From the NCBI RefSeq assembly GCF_000715075.1, contig NC_134080.1, positions 34,948,758 to 35,012,757 of the forward strand: a DNA stretch of 64,000 bases. Direction: 5' to 3'. Position 1 is the first letter of the stretch. Each line of letters begins with the position of its first letter. The translations under genes were made by a program, and so were the position numbers. Positions 1 to 14,234 of the stretch are shown here, one piece after another. Under the pieces are notes generated by a model that saw nothing but the letters and a program-made list of their open reading frames with translations, had not been told where the DNA came from and did no database searches. The stretch comes from Nicotiana tabacum. Lineage: Eukaryota; Streptophyta; Magnoliopsida; Solanales; Solanaceae.

Positions 1-386
1 GCACGACGATCTCCTGTCTATCCCATTCGAACTTGATCATCTGGTGCAGAGTGGACGAGACTGCTTTAGCAGCATGAATCCAAGGGCGATGTAACAGCAA
101 ATTGTAGGAGACGGCCACGTCCAACACCTGGAACTCCATGGTGAATTCCACCAGTCCTATTGTAAACTCAAGCACTATATCACCGACCGAGTCTTTTCCT
201 CCTCCATCAAAACCTCGGACGCATATGCTGTTTTTGTGAATCCTCTTATCATCAACTTTCAACTTGTTCAGAGTAGAGAGTGGGCAGATGTTTGCACGGG
301 AACCATTGTCAACTAATACCCTGGTAACCATAAAATCTTCACATTTTACCGTAAGATAGAGAGCTCTGTTGTGTTCAGTACCTTCC
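1..386 (-). pseudogene. Ogre pol, aspartic protease region (partial)
   Basis: The minus-strand translation from 386 towards 1 runs without a stop and contains VLVDNGSRANICPLSTL, the active-site region of a retroviral-type aspartic protease in the D-N-G-S form typical of Tat/Ogre elements, followed by a GFDGGGKDSVGDI segment and a LLLHRPWIHAA segment, corresponding to the flap and the LLGRPW motif. The protease would process the gag-pol polyprotein. The frame is separated from gag (3917-6527) only by the solo LTR inserted at 387-3911; the flanking cttcc duplication shows the two were once continuous. The rest of pol is outside the window. Confidence 0.8.
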
Positions 387-3300
387 TGTCGCGACCCAAA
401 TCCCGGTCGTGATGGCGCCACACTACTAGGAAAGCCCGACCATTATTCAACACTTAACCTAATTTATCAAAAATAGCGGAAAGAAATATCAATTAAGCAA
501 GATTAAAGTACTGAAGATTTTAACAAAATACACAATATAATCTCACTAAGACTCGGTGTCACGAATCTGAGCCTCTAGAATACATAATATCATCCTAATA
601 CACGGTATATCCAAAGTCCGATAATGCGGAAATAAAGATATAGGATAGGAGGGAGAAGATCAATGGTTGCGAACGCCGTGCAGCTACCACGATACTCCCA
701 GAGGCTGGATCTGCTGATCAACTGGATCTACTAAGCCTGAGACTGCCCTGGATCTGCACACAAGGTGCAGGGAGTAAAGTGAGTACTCCGACCCAGTGAG
801 TAATAAAAGTAACTACAGTCCGAAGATAAGAAAATCCAGTAAATACACAAAGTAAGCTACAATCCGTATATACAGCAACATATGGAACTGAGCAACTAAA
901 CACCAGTATAAATACAAATACATGAATACAATGCAATGCATATGATGGTACATTCCAGTACCCACTGCGGCGTGCAGCCCGAGCCATCCATATTTATTTA
1001 TCATCGACGGCGCTCACTGGGGTGTGTACAGACTCCGGAGGGGCTCCTACAGCCCAAGCGCAATATCTTGGTCAGTCATTATTACCTGACCGGTCAGCCA
1101 TTGTTACCTGACCAATTTATATCATACAGTGCCATTGTTACCACTGTTCAAGTATATCATCCAGTGTCATTGTTACCACTATTTCAAGTATATCACACAG
1201 TGTCATTGTTACCACTGTTTCAAGTATATCACACAGTGTCATTGTTACCACTGTTTCAAGTATATCACACAGTGTCATTGTTACCATTGTTTCAAGTCAC
1301 TTTATAATCAGTCCAGAAAATAATATAATAAGCCCCTTGGGCATTTACAAAACAGAAGTTCCCAGCCCAGAATACATTTAAAAATATCATTTAAGTTTTC
1401 AACACTTAGAATTATGGCTGAGTTTGCAAAACAGCATTTAAAACCTTGGACTGAAATTAAATGATATGCAAATCATGCTAAGCAGTAATATCAATCCTCG
1501 AAGGATTTTACAAATCGGCATAAGGCCCCAAACATGGCATCAAGCCCAGTAATATCAATGAAGTATGTGTATCAATCACCAGTATAGTATAAACATCACA
1601 CGGATGGACTAAGTCACAATCCCCAATAGTATCCGACCCCATACTCGCCGTGGAGTGCGTGTCACGCCTCAATATAGCGTTACAATGTGAAAGTCCGGGG
1701 TTTCAAACCCTCAGAACAACATTTACATCTATTACTCACCTCAAGACGGCCAAAAGTCTACTCCGCGATGCCCTTTCCTTTCGAATCGACCTCCTCGCGC
1801 GTCGAATCTTGCCTAAACCACAAGGAATATATTACAATAGGTTAAGGGAATATAACCCAATCGAAAAGACTCGAAAAATATCGAAAATCACGAAATTTGC
1901 AAAACCCGAGCCCCGGGCCACTTCTCAAAAAATTACGAAAGCATCACCGGATTCCTCGTCTCGCCACGAGTCCGTACATATAAAATTTACCAAAATCGGA
2001 GTTCATTTGACCCCTCAAATCACCAAATCTTATTTTCAAATCCCTATGCCTAAATCCTCAATTTTTCTACAATTTTCATGCTCAAATCCATACATAATTG
2101 ATGTACTTAACTCAAAATAGGTGGGGATAACTTACCTTCACATTGATGATGAAAATCCCCTCTTGAAGCTCCCCAAAAATCGTCCATACTTTGAAGAAAT
2201 GAAGAAAAGTGAGCTAAATCCGTGTATAAAAGAATCTGTCTGTGCTTCGTCGAGTTGTATCTTACACTTGTGCTATACAAGTTGTACATCCTATTAAAAT
2301 TGTTCCTTGTCGGACACCTTCTGTTTAAACACCCATAACGTCTTGTATAAATATCCAAATGACAAACGGTTTAAAGATTTAAAAACTAGACTCAAAGATC
2401 TTTAATTTGATAGGTTGTACACTATATAACTCTTTATATATCCCGAGATATGAGCTTCTAAAGTGCATCGTAAATTCTGCCGAAATTGCTCCAGCAGCCC
2501 TTTTCGATCCATCGTAACTTTCTGAGATGATATCCAAATCGCGAATGGTTTAACTTTCCGAACACTAGAATGTATGGACTACAACTTTCGTGTTTTGCAC
2601 TTTTTTCTGATTTCTTATAGATTACAAGATATGAGCTTCCAAACTGGACTACTCGTACCTAAAATTTTCTGGGCACAGCAGAATTTTCTGCAATTTTCTG
2701 CAATTTTTCCTAAGTCCGAAAACACTCCGAGACACCTCCAAAACACTCCCGAGCCCTTGGAGCTCCAAACCAAATATGAACACTGACTCTAAAACATCAC
2801 ACGAACTTGCTCGAGCGATCAAATCGCCAAAATAACATCAAAATCAATGATTGGAGCCTTAAATCCAAGAATTCTTTCAAATTTCATAAACTTTCAAATT
2901 TTCCAATTTAAGGCTGAAACCCGTCAAACAATATTCGTTTGTAACCAAACTTTACAGGAAGTGCTTAACCAACATATATGACCTGTACCGGGCGTCGGAA
3001 CCAAAATACGAGCCCGATACCATTACTTTCTGATCAAATTTCATTTTTATTTTCCTTAAACATTTTCAGAAAATAATTTCACGAAAAAATTCATTTCTCG
3101 GGCCTGGGACCTCGGAATTCGATTCTGGAAACACGTTCAACTCCCATATTTTTCTATGGACCTTTAGAGACCGAAAAATCATGGGTCTGGGTCCGTTTAC
3201 CAAAAATGTTGACCAAAGTCAACTTTAACAATATTAAATATCAAAATCTTTCAAATTTTTCCCATAATTCATATATTTCAACACAAAGATATTCCGGACA

Positions 3301-3911
3301 CACTCCTAAGTCCAAAATAACCTAACGAAGCTATCCAAACCATAAAATTCGCATTTCGAATCCGATATCAAAATTTCCACTTCCGGTCAAATTTTCTCAA
3401 AAACCTTCAATTTTCCATCTTTAGCCGAACGAATCCAAAATGACCTACGGACCTCCGAATTCACTTCCAATCGTGCTCCCAAATCCAGAATCACCATACG
3501 GAGATACGCCCAGTCTCGGAATCCCAAACGGACATCAATAACAATGAAATGCATTTTAAACCAAACTGATGCAATTTCTTCTAAAATGCTATCTTCCACA
3601 ATAGGCGCCAAAACGCTCCCGGGTTATCCAAACCCCGATCCGAGCATACGCCCAAGTCCGAAATCATCATACGAACCTGCTGGAACCTTCGAATCCCAAT
3701 TCCGAGGTCGTTTACTCAAAATTCCAATCCTAGTTCATTTCTTCAATTTTAAGCTTTCAAAATGAGAATTTCCATTTAGATTTGACTCCAAACTTTCTGA
3801 ATTTTAATTCTGACCATACACACAAGTCAATATACCTGAGATGAAGCCGCTCATGGCTTCAAACTGCTGAATGACGCGCCGGAGCTCAAAACGACCGGTC
3901 GGGTCGTTACA
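387..3911 (-). mobile_element. Solo LTR of a Ty3-gypsy family, inserted in Ogre gag-pol
   Basis: The segment starts TGTCGCGACCC and ends GGGTCGTTACA and is flanked by the perfect 5-bp target duplication cttcc (382-386 and 3912-3916). It has no coding capacity and no second LTR, so it is a solo LTR left by LTR-LTR recombination. In reverse complement its ends match those of the 3' LTR at 24907-28315 (TGTAACGACCCGAC at the start, a GGCGCCATCACGACCGGG-like block near the end), so the two belong to one family in opposite orientation. Short frames inside it are chance ORFs. Confidence 0.85.
1116..1295. repeat. 36-bp minisatellite inside the solo LTR
   Basis: About five head-to-tail copies of a 36-bp unit, core GTATATCACACAGTGTCATT followed by GTTACCACTGTTTCAA. 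The first two copies are the most diverged. Because 36 is a multiple of three the array makes open frames with repeated peptides; these are artefacts, not genes. Confidence 0.9.
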
Positions 3912-3916
3912 CTTCC

Positions 3917-6527
3917 ACAGGCAACTCATCATTAGAGAAGGTGACCCTGTTCACCTCAAATATTTTATTGTCGATCTTTTCCAGATGGTTCACTGAAATT
4001 TTGTCGGGAACATGAGCCTCGTTCAGAATTTTCATCAGGGCCCGACGATGCTCATCTGAGTGGATTAACAATGACAACAATGAAATATGAGCAGGCGTCT
4101 TTCTCAGTTGCTCCACGATGGAATAATATTGCACCTTCATTTTTCTCAGAAACTCCTCCACCTCCTCTTCAGTCACTGCTTTCTTCACTAGAACTGGGTT
4201 ATCTCTGGATGTTTTAGATTTCCTTAACACTTTCGGGGCAAAGCATTTCCCCGAACGAGTTAATCCCTAGGCCTCATTGACTTCTTCTTTCACTTCCTTT
4301 CCCTTACAGGTCACTATCACCCGTTTATAGTTCCATAGGATGGCCTTGATGCTGATTATCGGCAACTGAGTTACATGCTTGATGATGACAGTATCCGTAC
4401 GGGCACCCTCCACAATTATGATAGGCTTGTTAGCCACTCCTGGCACAACTACTTTTGACTTTTCTTGTTTTGCTATAACATCACTTGGGGATCCTTTCTT
4501 AGCTACCACAGATGGCTTGCCGTTTGTCATGCTCAACTTGTTCACTAATCCTTCAACTGTTGATTTTTTAACTAGCTTGACCTCACTAGACTGAATCATC
4601 ATGACGTTCTATGAAGGCTTCTTGGGCTCCCCTCCCATATGTACTATCTCAATTATGTTTGTTTCCTGATGGGTTGGAAGTGGGTTCTGGTTGATATTGG
4701 GTGCCTCTGGAGTTTGGACTTCAATCCGGTTCGTGTCAATGAGCTCCTAAATGGCATTTTTTAGGTTCCAGCACTTCTCCGTAGCATGCCCCGGAGTACC
4801 AGAACAATATTCACAACTCACGGAGTAATCAATATTCTTTTGGGGAGGGTTTGACAATTTCGACTCAATTGGCCTCAACATAACCAATTGCCTCAATCTA
4901 TGGAATAAACTGGTATAGGACTCTCCCAATGGGGTGAATGTTTTCTTCCACTACAACCTCTCGTTTTTGAATGTTGGATTGGGTCGGAAACCTGGACCGG
5001 CAGGGTGTTGGTAGGCTCGTGGGTGTGGGTAAGCATTTTGTGGAGCTGGGTAGGTGTTTTGTGGGGCTGGGGCATGCCATTGTGCATAGGCAGGAGGTTG
5101 AGTATATGTCTAGGTGTGGAGGACAGAAATATGAGGGTCTGGTGATGGGAAGTAGTGTTGGGGTGGACTATATAGGGTTTGGGTGTAGGTTCGATGATGG
5201 GGTCGAGGCCGGGTATATTGGTGTGACGGGCCCCTGGGTCCAAACCATGATCCTGAATCAATTGTTGCCACATCTTCTTTCTTCTTCTTTCCAATCACTC
5301 CCCCAGTATCGTTCTGAATGGCTTAGGTAGTTGCCTTGATAGCCGAGTAACTCATGATTTTGCTTGATTTAAGCCCTTCTTCCACCATGACACCCTTCTT
5401 CACTACCCCGTTCAAAGACTTGCCTATGGCTGATATCAGATGGCCAAAGTAAGTGGGCTCCCGAGCCTGCAGAAAGTACTCCACCATTTCGCTATCCTCC
5501 ATCGGGGGGTTAACTCTTGTCGCTTGCTCTCTCCAGTGAAACCATATTCTCTGAAACTTTCACTAGGCTTTTTCTCAATCTTAGTCAAAGACAAATGATC
5601 GGGAACAATCTCAATGTTGTAATGGAAATGACGAGTGAATGCTTGGGCCAACTCATCTCAGGTATACCATCTGCTGTGATCATGACGAGTGTACCACTCC
5701 AATGCCGAACCACTCAAACTCTAGCTAAATTATGCCATCATAGCTTATCTTTCCCACCGGCTCCTCTCATTTTACTGCAAAATCCCCTCAAGTGGGCCAT
5801 CGAGTCTCCCTGCCTGTCATACAAATCAAACTTCAACATCTTAAATCCCACAGGTAACTGAACATCGAGAAATTGACACAAATCCTTGTAGGCTACACTC
5901 ACCTAGCCTCCCAATCCCTGCATGTTTCTGAATGACTGCTCCAGGCTTCTAACCTTCCTGAACCTCTCTTCATGCTCTGGGTTTTAGGTGGTTTCTCAGT
6001 CTCAACAGGGAGGTCGAAATTAGGAGTATAAGAGTAAGGCTCTAGGGCCTTGAAAGTAGGCTCTGGGGGGTAGTATTGGTTATCCTCGGTCTGGAATAAG
6101 GGCTCACTGGAGGATCAATGAAGTGTAGCGGGTGGGGGTACCACGAAGATAGGGGTGGCTGGTGAAGGAGGGTATGGGACTAGTTTGGGTGGTGGTTCTT
6201 GTGGGGTTTAGGAAGTGGTGCCTTGGTAGTGGTGGTAAATGGGAAATACCGGAGATGAATCAATAGTGGGAGGTTCTAGGGATTGAGCCAGCGGCAGGAC
6301 GAAAGCAGGGTTGGCGGGGTAGGATGCCCTTTTACCCATGTTTGGTACATCTCTGCCATCTGGTGTTTCAGCTTATACAACTCCTTTTTCAGATTAACAT
6401 CAGACTCTTCCCCCTCTCTTGACGGGTCAATAACACTTGCATCCAGTTCTTGGTTAGCCATGATCAACTTGTCTTTGGACCTGGTGTTGTACGGGTGAGT
6501 TGGCAGAATGCCAAACAAACTAACCAC
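3917..6527 (-). pseudogene. Ogre gag, degenerate
   Basis: Minus-strand pieces line up as a gag protein. An N-terminal part contains MANQELDASVIDPSREGEE and a heptad-like segment; a capsid core (near 5651-5436) reads AFTRHFHYNIEIVPDHLSL; a zinc-knuckle-like segment near 4800 reads CEYCSGTPGHATEKCW; and a C-terminal part (4230-3917) leads straight into protease across the solo LTR. Gag packages the element RNA into virus-like particles. Several stops and frameshifts break the frame (for example after SCRWLNP near 6279 and in the capsid near 5530), so no intact protein is made. Plus-strand frames across the same stretch are shadows. Confidence 0.75.
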
Positions 6528-6685
6528 ATGCCTGAACTTGATGACAACAACAAACTTGTTAGCGATTAAGGCTTAACAGATATGCAACCGCACGTTGGGG
6601 ATGCAATGCACCTAAGCAGTTAACCATTTCTACTATGCATTTGAACGGCTGCTTGCATCATCCCAGCTTTCACTAATTTTCGTTT

Positions 6686-6815
6686 GGCATAATGGCTTCC
6701 TGGCCACTTAAACTTGTAGGGCTTTTGAAAGCCGATACACAAAGTTTTGTCTTTCTTATTTAAACACTCAAACTCGTGAAACCTATAACTAATAAACACA
6801 TTTTAACCTTGACCC
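6686..6815. repeat. MULE left terminal inverted repeat
   Basis: Pairs with the reverse complement of 14413-14531, with about 14 extra bases (GTTTTGTCTTTCTT) near 6742 and a few substitutions. Confidence 0.88.
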
Positions 6816-7620
6816 TAAACGCGTGTATTACACATTCGTTAATATGTACATCCAGCCAGCAAATGACCAATGAGACCGGTACACGTCAATGGCGCGAGAT
6901 TAAACCCCAACTGATTGAGGTCCCCCCTCTTTTAATCAGTACACCGACAAACCCTCCCCCACTTTTCGTCTCTTTTCCTCTCTCTAACCAACCCTCCCCT
7001 CTTAAACCTAGGTTAAGCAATGGATGAAAATTAGTCATCCCCTTCCAAAATAACCGATTGGGGTCCCCCCCTCTTTTAAACAAAAGCTGATCGAGCTTCA
7101 TTTGGTCTAAGCTTTCGATTTCAGTCACGTTATAGGCTCTGAAGGTTAGTTTATTTCTTTTGATGTCGTTTTCTTTTGTCTTCTAATTTTTTGTGAAATA
7201 ATGTGGGTAATGTTTGATAGTGAAAGCTATTTTTATCTGCATGCACAATTTTTCATCTGCTATAGTGGAAGCCATTTCGCCTTTTGGGATTTTATACTTG
7301 GGGAAACACTCGAATATTCACTCTTTTTTAGGGGTTTTGTCTTTTTCATGACTGATCTGGCATTTGGGGTTAAAAAATTAGGGCTTTTGTCTGCATGCAC
7401 AAATTATGAGATTTTATATTAGGGTTTTGGGGAAAATAGTCGTATGTTCACTTTATTTTAGGGGTTTGTCTTTTTCATGAGTGATATGGCATTTAGAGTT
7501 AAAAAATTAGGCTTTTTTGAATATCAAAATATTCTTGTCTCCCATTATGTTAAAGTTTACAGCTTTTTAGGGTTAAAGTGTATCTGACTTCCCCCCCCCC
7601 CCCCCTTTTTATAGGTTTCA

Positions 7621-10600
7621 GTGGCTGTCTATGTAAAATTACAGTTTCATCATCTAGGGTGGTTAGTGGCTGACCCAATTATGAGGTATGTAAATGGTCA
7701 AACTTGGTCAGTTGTTCTTCAAGCTGACATTGATGAATTACATATAATTCAATTTCATGATTGGGCTAAGGATATGGAGTACTTAACAGTAGATAAATAT
7801 GCATGTAAAATTAACCAAAAAGGAGAATTTAGATTTCTGAAATATGATGCTGATGTGTTAGCTTTCTGTCAAGACCTTAAGGATGGGGATTTTATTGATA
7901 TGTATATATGTCACACAATTAATACACCATGTATTGATTTGGACCTAGATGAAATGTTAAGTAGTGGTGGTTTAAATGTGGACCCCACTAATGTTCAGCC
8001 ATTTGACTTTAATAAAATGCCACATGGGCAAACAAGTGATGTTAATGCTAGGGTAACACACTCACCTAACAATGATATAAATAGGGGTGATAACACTCAT
8101 GGGAAAGGTAAAGAGAGGGCTGTTGAAAGTGATTCTGAAACAGAAGATTCTAGTGAAGATGAAAGTGAGTTCTATACCTTTCATTTAGCAACTGATTCTG
8201 AGGGTGATGTTGAGAGTGATATTGAGGGTGATGTTGAGGGTGATGAGCTAAGTACTAAGAGTGATAAAGATTATGAGGCTATTTCTGAAGATGATGATGA
8301 TGATACAGATGAGTCATTATACGGTTTTGATGAGGATATTGTTGGAGAGACAAGTGACCTAGAACCTGAAGTTGTTGCTGCTAGACAGGCTAAAATGAAT
8401 GCAAAGAGTAGTAAATTAAGATCTAGTGAAGTTAATACTAATGAGATACCTAGTGGACCTTTAGGTATAGACCCTGGTTTTGAAGACATGTATAAAGACA
8501 TGGGATCCAAATATGCTGGGATCCAGGTAGTGAGGATACAAATGATGAAGTAGTTGAAGAAGATAGGGTACATAACCCTCAACTAAGAAGATACAGCAGC
8601 AGGGTATACTTTGATCCTGCTTGTAAGAAAATTTATTTCCAGTTGGAAATGGTGTTTGAAAATGTGAAACAATTCAGATCTGCTTTGCAAGATTATGCTG
8701 TACAAAGAAGAGTTCAAATTAAGTTGAGGCCTAATGAGCAACATAGGGTTAGGGCAAAATGAGTGAACTCAACAAGATGTAGATGGCATATTTTGGGAAG
8801 TTTGGAGGGACACATAGGAAATTTCATTGTCAGCAGCTACTATCTTGCTCATAAGTGTTTTAGAGCAACCAGAAACAAGATGGCTAATACAGCATGGGTA
8901 GCTAAACATTTCAAGGACAAGATTATCAACCAACCTAACATAAAGCTTAGAAAGTTGCAGGATTTGATTAGGATAAAGTATGGTATGTATGTGGGAAAAT
9001 CCATATGTGCTAGGGCTAAACATCAGGTCATGGGTTAGTATCTTGGTGATTACAAATAGAGTTTGCTAGAATATATGATTATGCTGACATGTTAAGGTCT
9101 ACAAATCCTGGCGTCCAAGGAGACAATACCTGGTAAGGAGGTGTTTGTGGGTATCTATATTTGTCTACATGCTTGCAAAGTTGGTTGGTTGGAAGGATGT
9201 AGAAATGTTATTGGCTTTGATGGAGCATTTCTGAAGGGTGTGTATAAGGGTAAGCTACTATCATGCATTGGTAAAGATGGTAACAACCAAATGTACCATG
9301 TTGCCTGGGCAGTGGTGGAAAAGGAGACAAAGCACACATGGTCATGGTTTTTTAGGTGCCTGATGCATGAACTGCAGCTCACTAAATCCCAAGGTGAGGG
9401 GCTCACCATAATTTCTGATATGCAGAAGGTATATACTTCACCCATGTTATTCCTTTAATTATTTGTCTACTTTATATATGTTTCTGATATTCTAATTGTT
9501 TTTTGTTGCTTAAGGGACTTGTTGCATTTGTTTCTGAGTTGTTACCAAATGTTGAGCACAGAATGTGTGCAAGACACATATGGAGCAACTGGAAACAAAA
9601 GTGGAAAGGAGAGGCAAGACGGAAGAAGTTTTGGGCCTGTGTAAGGGCTTCATTTGAAGCATATTTGAAGGCTAAGATAGACGAGCAGGCAGAACTAGGT
9701 GATAGTAAGACCATTGAGGACTTGATGAGATACCCAAAACAATGTTGGTGTAGAGCATTCTTCAAAGATTGGAGTAAGTGTGATTCTGTGGAGAACAACA
9801 TGTGTGAGATATTTAGCAGTTGGATCTTGTCTGCTAGGCACAAGTCTATCATAACCATGTTAGAAAAGATTAGAGTGGAGGTGATGGAGAGGATGACTAC
9901 CATGAGAGAATTTGCAACAAGGTGGATTTCTGATGTATCTCCTTTGGCAATGGGGTATATAGAGGAACAATCTCAATATGCTGTTAAGCATGAATTTAAA
10001 TGGAATGGGGATACTGGGTATGAGATACAACATGGAGTTTAAAAACATATTATTGATTTCTCCAACAATACATGCACATGTAGATCATGGCAGCTCAAAG
10101 GAATACCATGCTCCCATACAATATGTGCAATGTTTTTTTAGAGATAGCATGCTGACTATGTAACCCACCGGTACAAGAAAGAAACATACCTGAAGGCTTT
10201 TAGTTGTTACATACAGCTAGTAACCAACATGGAGATGTGGCCATCAACACAAAATCCAACTGTTGAGCCTCCTGTAATTACCAAGATGCCTGGTATACCT
10301 AAGAAAAATAGAAAAAGAGCTCATGATGAACCTAAAAAGAAGTTTGGTAAGTGATCAAGTAAAGGAACACCAATGACATGCTCTTCTTTTAAGATAGTAG
10401 GCCATAACAAGAAGGGGTGTCCTATCTTGGTAATGTATTCAATTTATTTTTTATTGTGTCTTGTACTTTGGTTGTTTCTATATCTCATTTTATATTTTGG
10501 AAATTTCAGAAAGGAAAAGGATCTGGAACAACAGGAACCAGTAATGCTGGTGCTACTCAACCATCACAAGTTGCTCAAACAACAACTCAACAATCAGGTC

Positions 10601-11105
10601 CTACAAGTAATTCCGGAACTGCCATGGCCAGAAATACTCAACCATCAGTTGTTGCAAGTGCATCTGTAAGTATTCATTTTTTACTTTAGTTAATCTGTAT
10701 TAGGACCATAATTTTTAAATTACTAGATAGTATTTTATCTTACATCAGGATACTGGAAGTATGAGATCAAGAACTTCTAAGGATATTATAGCTAGTGTTA
10801 GAGGAAGGCCAAGAGGTAGTGGATTTCGAGGAAGACCAAGAACTACTGGATTTGGTATATTGTTTAGTGATACAGGAACAGTGATAGAAAGGGTAAGATC
10901 ATTAAGGATTTGAATTTTTATTTATATATTAGTAGTTTGGGTACTAATTTGGCTTCCCATGCAATGTGGAGCAAGTGATAGGGTACATTCTACTCCTATA
11001 AAAGCAGTGGATGCTGGGCAGACCAATATCGATCTTGGATACAGTGCACCTGGACTAAAGTCGCAAGGAAGAAATGCTATATCACAAAGGCAACTTCAAC
11101 AATAG
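7621..11105 (+). pseudogene. MuDR-type transposase of the MULE, decayed, spliced
   Basis: The N-terminal ~300 residues (7621-8553, opening near AVYVKLQFHHLGW) include a long acidic stretch. Then come an RRYSSRVYF segment, a MuDR DNA-binding-like region (FRSALQDYAVQRR to VNSTRCRWHILG), and the catalytic core with GFDGAFLKGVYKG (first Asp) and TIISDMQKGL (second Asp), the latter across an intron at about 9429-9515. The C-terminal part has a SWIM zinc finger, CTCRSWQLKGIPCSH (near 10075), and a basic RGRPRG tail. An in-frame TGA at 8760, a frame change near 8510, stops after HQVMG (9036), after YEIQHGV and near 10139 show it is inactive. The last frame ends with a TAG at 11103-11105. Exon limits in the 3' half are approximate. 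Confidence 0.8.
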
Positions 11106-12015
11106 TTGAGGAGAAGACAAACTCAAGCAAGCCTTAGCCAACCTCAAGTCCATTCTTCATCTCAGCCAAGCTAGTCTCCATGTCCAAACTTGAGCCAATC
11201 TCAGCAAAACATCAACCAATCTCAACCTTGAAGACAACTGAATGTTTATTTTTATGATAACTTAAGTCTGATAGTTGTAGAACTTAATTTGTAGGTTAAC
11301 GTAAGTCTGTTTAACTATGACTTTTCTTTTGGAACAATGTTTAAACTATTTCTGCTACTAGACAGCAGTTCAGTGCTAATTTTTTCAATCAAGAAGGCTT
11401 ATCAAAATTGGTTGTTTATATATATGCGCTTGTTTATGTTAAAATTTCCTTTCATTCCACAAAAAATACATCATTTATTATGTCATTATCATTGTACATA
11501 GGGTTATAAAGACATTGATTAGTGCTAACTACACTAAGAAGAAAATTATAATTATTAGTGCTACTACAACAACTAAAGTTACAATGATCTTCACCCTCTT
11601 CCTACGTTGTAGTCGATCTTTCTCTCTCTAATTCTTGATAACAGCCCTGAAATCACCTATTTATAGTGACTTGGAAGAGGTGGGTCAAACCACCTAAAAA
11701 AATTACAAGAATCGGCGCGACCATAGTTTGAGCACCCATAAAACCTTTTTTCTGGATTTGTTGACTTCCAAGTGATGCAAATATGAGCTTCAACTCCACA
11801 ATGACAAAATACAGGACTTTGATTCATTATCACAGTCTGGAAAAAGAAAAAAAAATTAAAGAAAGCTTCAGATTTTAAGAAATATGAAGGAATAAAGCTT
11901 CAAATGCATATAATAGAGGGATACTATGTTTTACATTGAAGGAATAAGAACCCACTTAAATAGGCCCCATTTTTGACTATTGGGCATTGGGAAAGGGGCT
12001 CTCACGCTCCTAAAC
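11106..12015. other. MULE 3' non-coding segment
   Basis: AT-rich sequence between the transposase stop and the nested solo LTR. No coherent frame, repeat or RNA gene was recognised. Confidence 0.6.
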
Positions 12016-14193
12016 CGTTACACCTTGTGTATTCGGCGTTATCATGCTGTAAATGGGCTAATTCGATAGGAAGATAATTTCTATGAGATATTTACATGAT
12101 GATATAGTTATACGTTGAGATTGGAAGTCATTTGAGTTGTGATTAAAAATTCGACAAAGATCGCGCGCAAGTTACGAGTTTAAATTTCACTGGAATTTGG
12201 ATTAAATATTGATGAGCTTTTCTCTCAATATACTGGGAGTTATGGTGTGTTCTACCTACCTAATCAAAGATCTATGAGTCTAGTTTCCAACTCAACAAAC
12301 CGTTCGTTAATAAGACTTCGGAGTAGAGAGATATTAACATTTTCGTACATGGGTGCACACTATTACGGGAACAGTGTGCCTAGTCGGGTTTGTTAAAATT
12401 TCTTTATTTAAGTCAATTTTTAAAACAGAACCCCTGCATTTTTTTCATCTCCAAAACAGAACCTAACACCTAGGGATTTCCTCTCAAACTCCTCCCATCC
12501 ATCTAGCCAATCATAACAACAATTTAGTCATCCTCAAGATGGAGAGCACCATGGTAGCTTCAGAATCGTGAATTCTTCGGTGTTTCACTTTTCATAGCAA
12601 GACTCCGCCTTGAAGAAATTTCGAATTTTGAGTAATTCTGGTCACATAAGGTATGATTTAACTTCCTCTTTGATCTTTGTAAACTTCTACCATAAGAATT
12701 CCTAAGAAATAGTTGAAACCTCTATAGAAATGTTCTTGATTTTGTTAAGAAACCTCTCTTAATATGGCTTAATTGTTGGGGCAGTTCTATATAGTTTTAT
12801 TGTGTTGTTTGGATCTGGGAAGACATGGGTGGAATCATGTCGATGAGGAGATGTAGTAAAGTAAAATTTGGTGGTGTGTTGGGGGGAAATTAATCTACAA
12901 AAGAGTCTACAAATTCATGGCCACAAGTTGTTCACGTAAATGTCTAAATGAAGAATTATATAAGCTATGAGATTGAATTTGATTTTGAATGGTTCGTATT
13001 ATGTAGGAAATCATTCCTAAGGCTTTCGAGGTCTTGAAAACAGTATATAACTCCATCGACAAGGTATGTAGGGCTTTCGCTATACTTTTCGGCATGACTA
13101 GAATTCGAATAAATGTTTATCGAATTGTTTCGTCGGATTCGAGTTATTTCACCTTCAACTTATAAAGATGCTTAGACCTGATCCTTTCTCATAGAGTGCT
13201 TACTTCAGAGAATATCTATGAATTCTCGGTTTTCCTTGTTCCTTGTTTAAAAAGAACTAGAGCCTTTTTACTCGTTCTCATTTCGACATTCATATAAATC
13301 ATGAATAAGGAACACTTACTTCAAAGGTATTCATAATACATAACTCTCATGTTCTTAGTACTTGTTGGCTCGTAGTTGAAAATTAAATATTTTAGCAACA
13401 ACCATGATAGTCGAGGAATAATGATGATAGGCCACTTCGACTCTTCTTAGAATACGTCTTTTAAGGTTGGTTTCGCATTGCACCTATATAATTCATGATT
13501 TAGTATATGTATGTATTTACTTTCATTACCGAGCCGCACTATAGACGGTCGGGTATGACACATATTGTGTAACCACTGATCAGTTGGGATTACCGAGCTT
13601 CACGTGGCCGGGTATGATTCTACTGAGCCTTTATTATGGCCGGGTATGTTATGGATATTATAGCCCCACAGAGGGATTTATTATTATATAATGTGATATA
13701 TTATAAGTAGTGATAGTGAACGACGATTTCACGAGCATACATTTATATCCAGGTTGAATTTTAGTTTCCTATCGAGGCTAGTTTCAGAATTCAAATTGTC
13801 TTTATATCTCTTCTCTTGTTAATTACATTTTTCATGTTACACTTGTCGCCCTACATATTCAGTACATATTTCGTACTGACGCATTTTTATGCGCTGTGTT
13901 CATGCCCATAGGTTCGGATAGACAGAGCGGCGTGCCTCCTCAGTAGGACCCCCAGGATCAGCATTGGGTTTCGCACTCCACTTCTTCGGAGTTGCTGACT
14001 TTGAGTCCATAGGTACTATTACCGATGTATATGTGTGGTTTTGGCATGTCGGGGGCTTTGTCCCGCCCTGTTGAGATTGTCTTACACTCTTAGAGGCTTG
14101 CAAACTAGCGGTCATTGTATATATATATATTTTTCGTATCGCCCTAACGGCCTTCTGGATAGCTGTTATACTGTTGTTGCAGCCTTGTTGGCC

Positions 14194-14234
<41 letters not shown>

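Noticed and set aside
936..1323. Open frames with repeated HTVSLLPLFQVY-like peptides
   Set aside because: Produced by the 36-bp minisatellite in a non-coding LTR.
4971..5330. 119-residue plus-strand frame
   Set aside because: Antisense shadow of the proline-rich part of Ogre gag.
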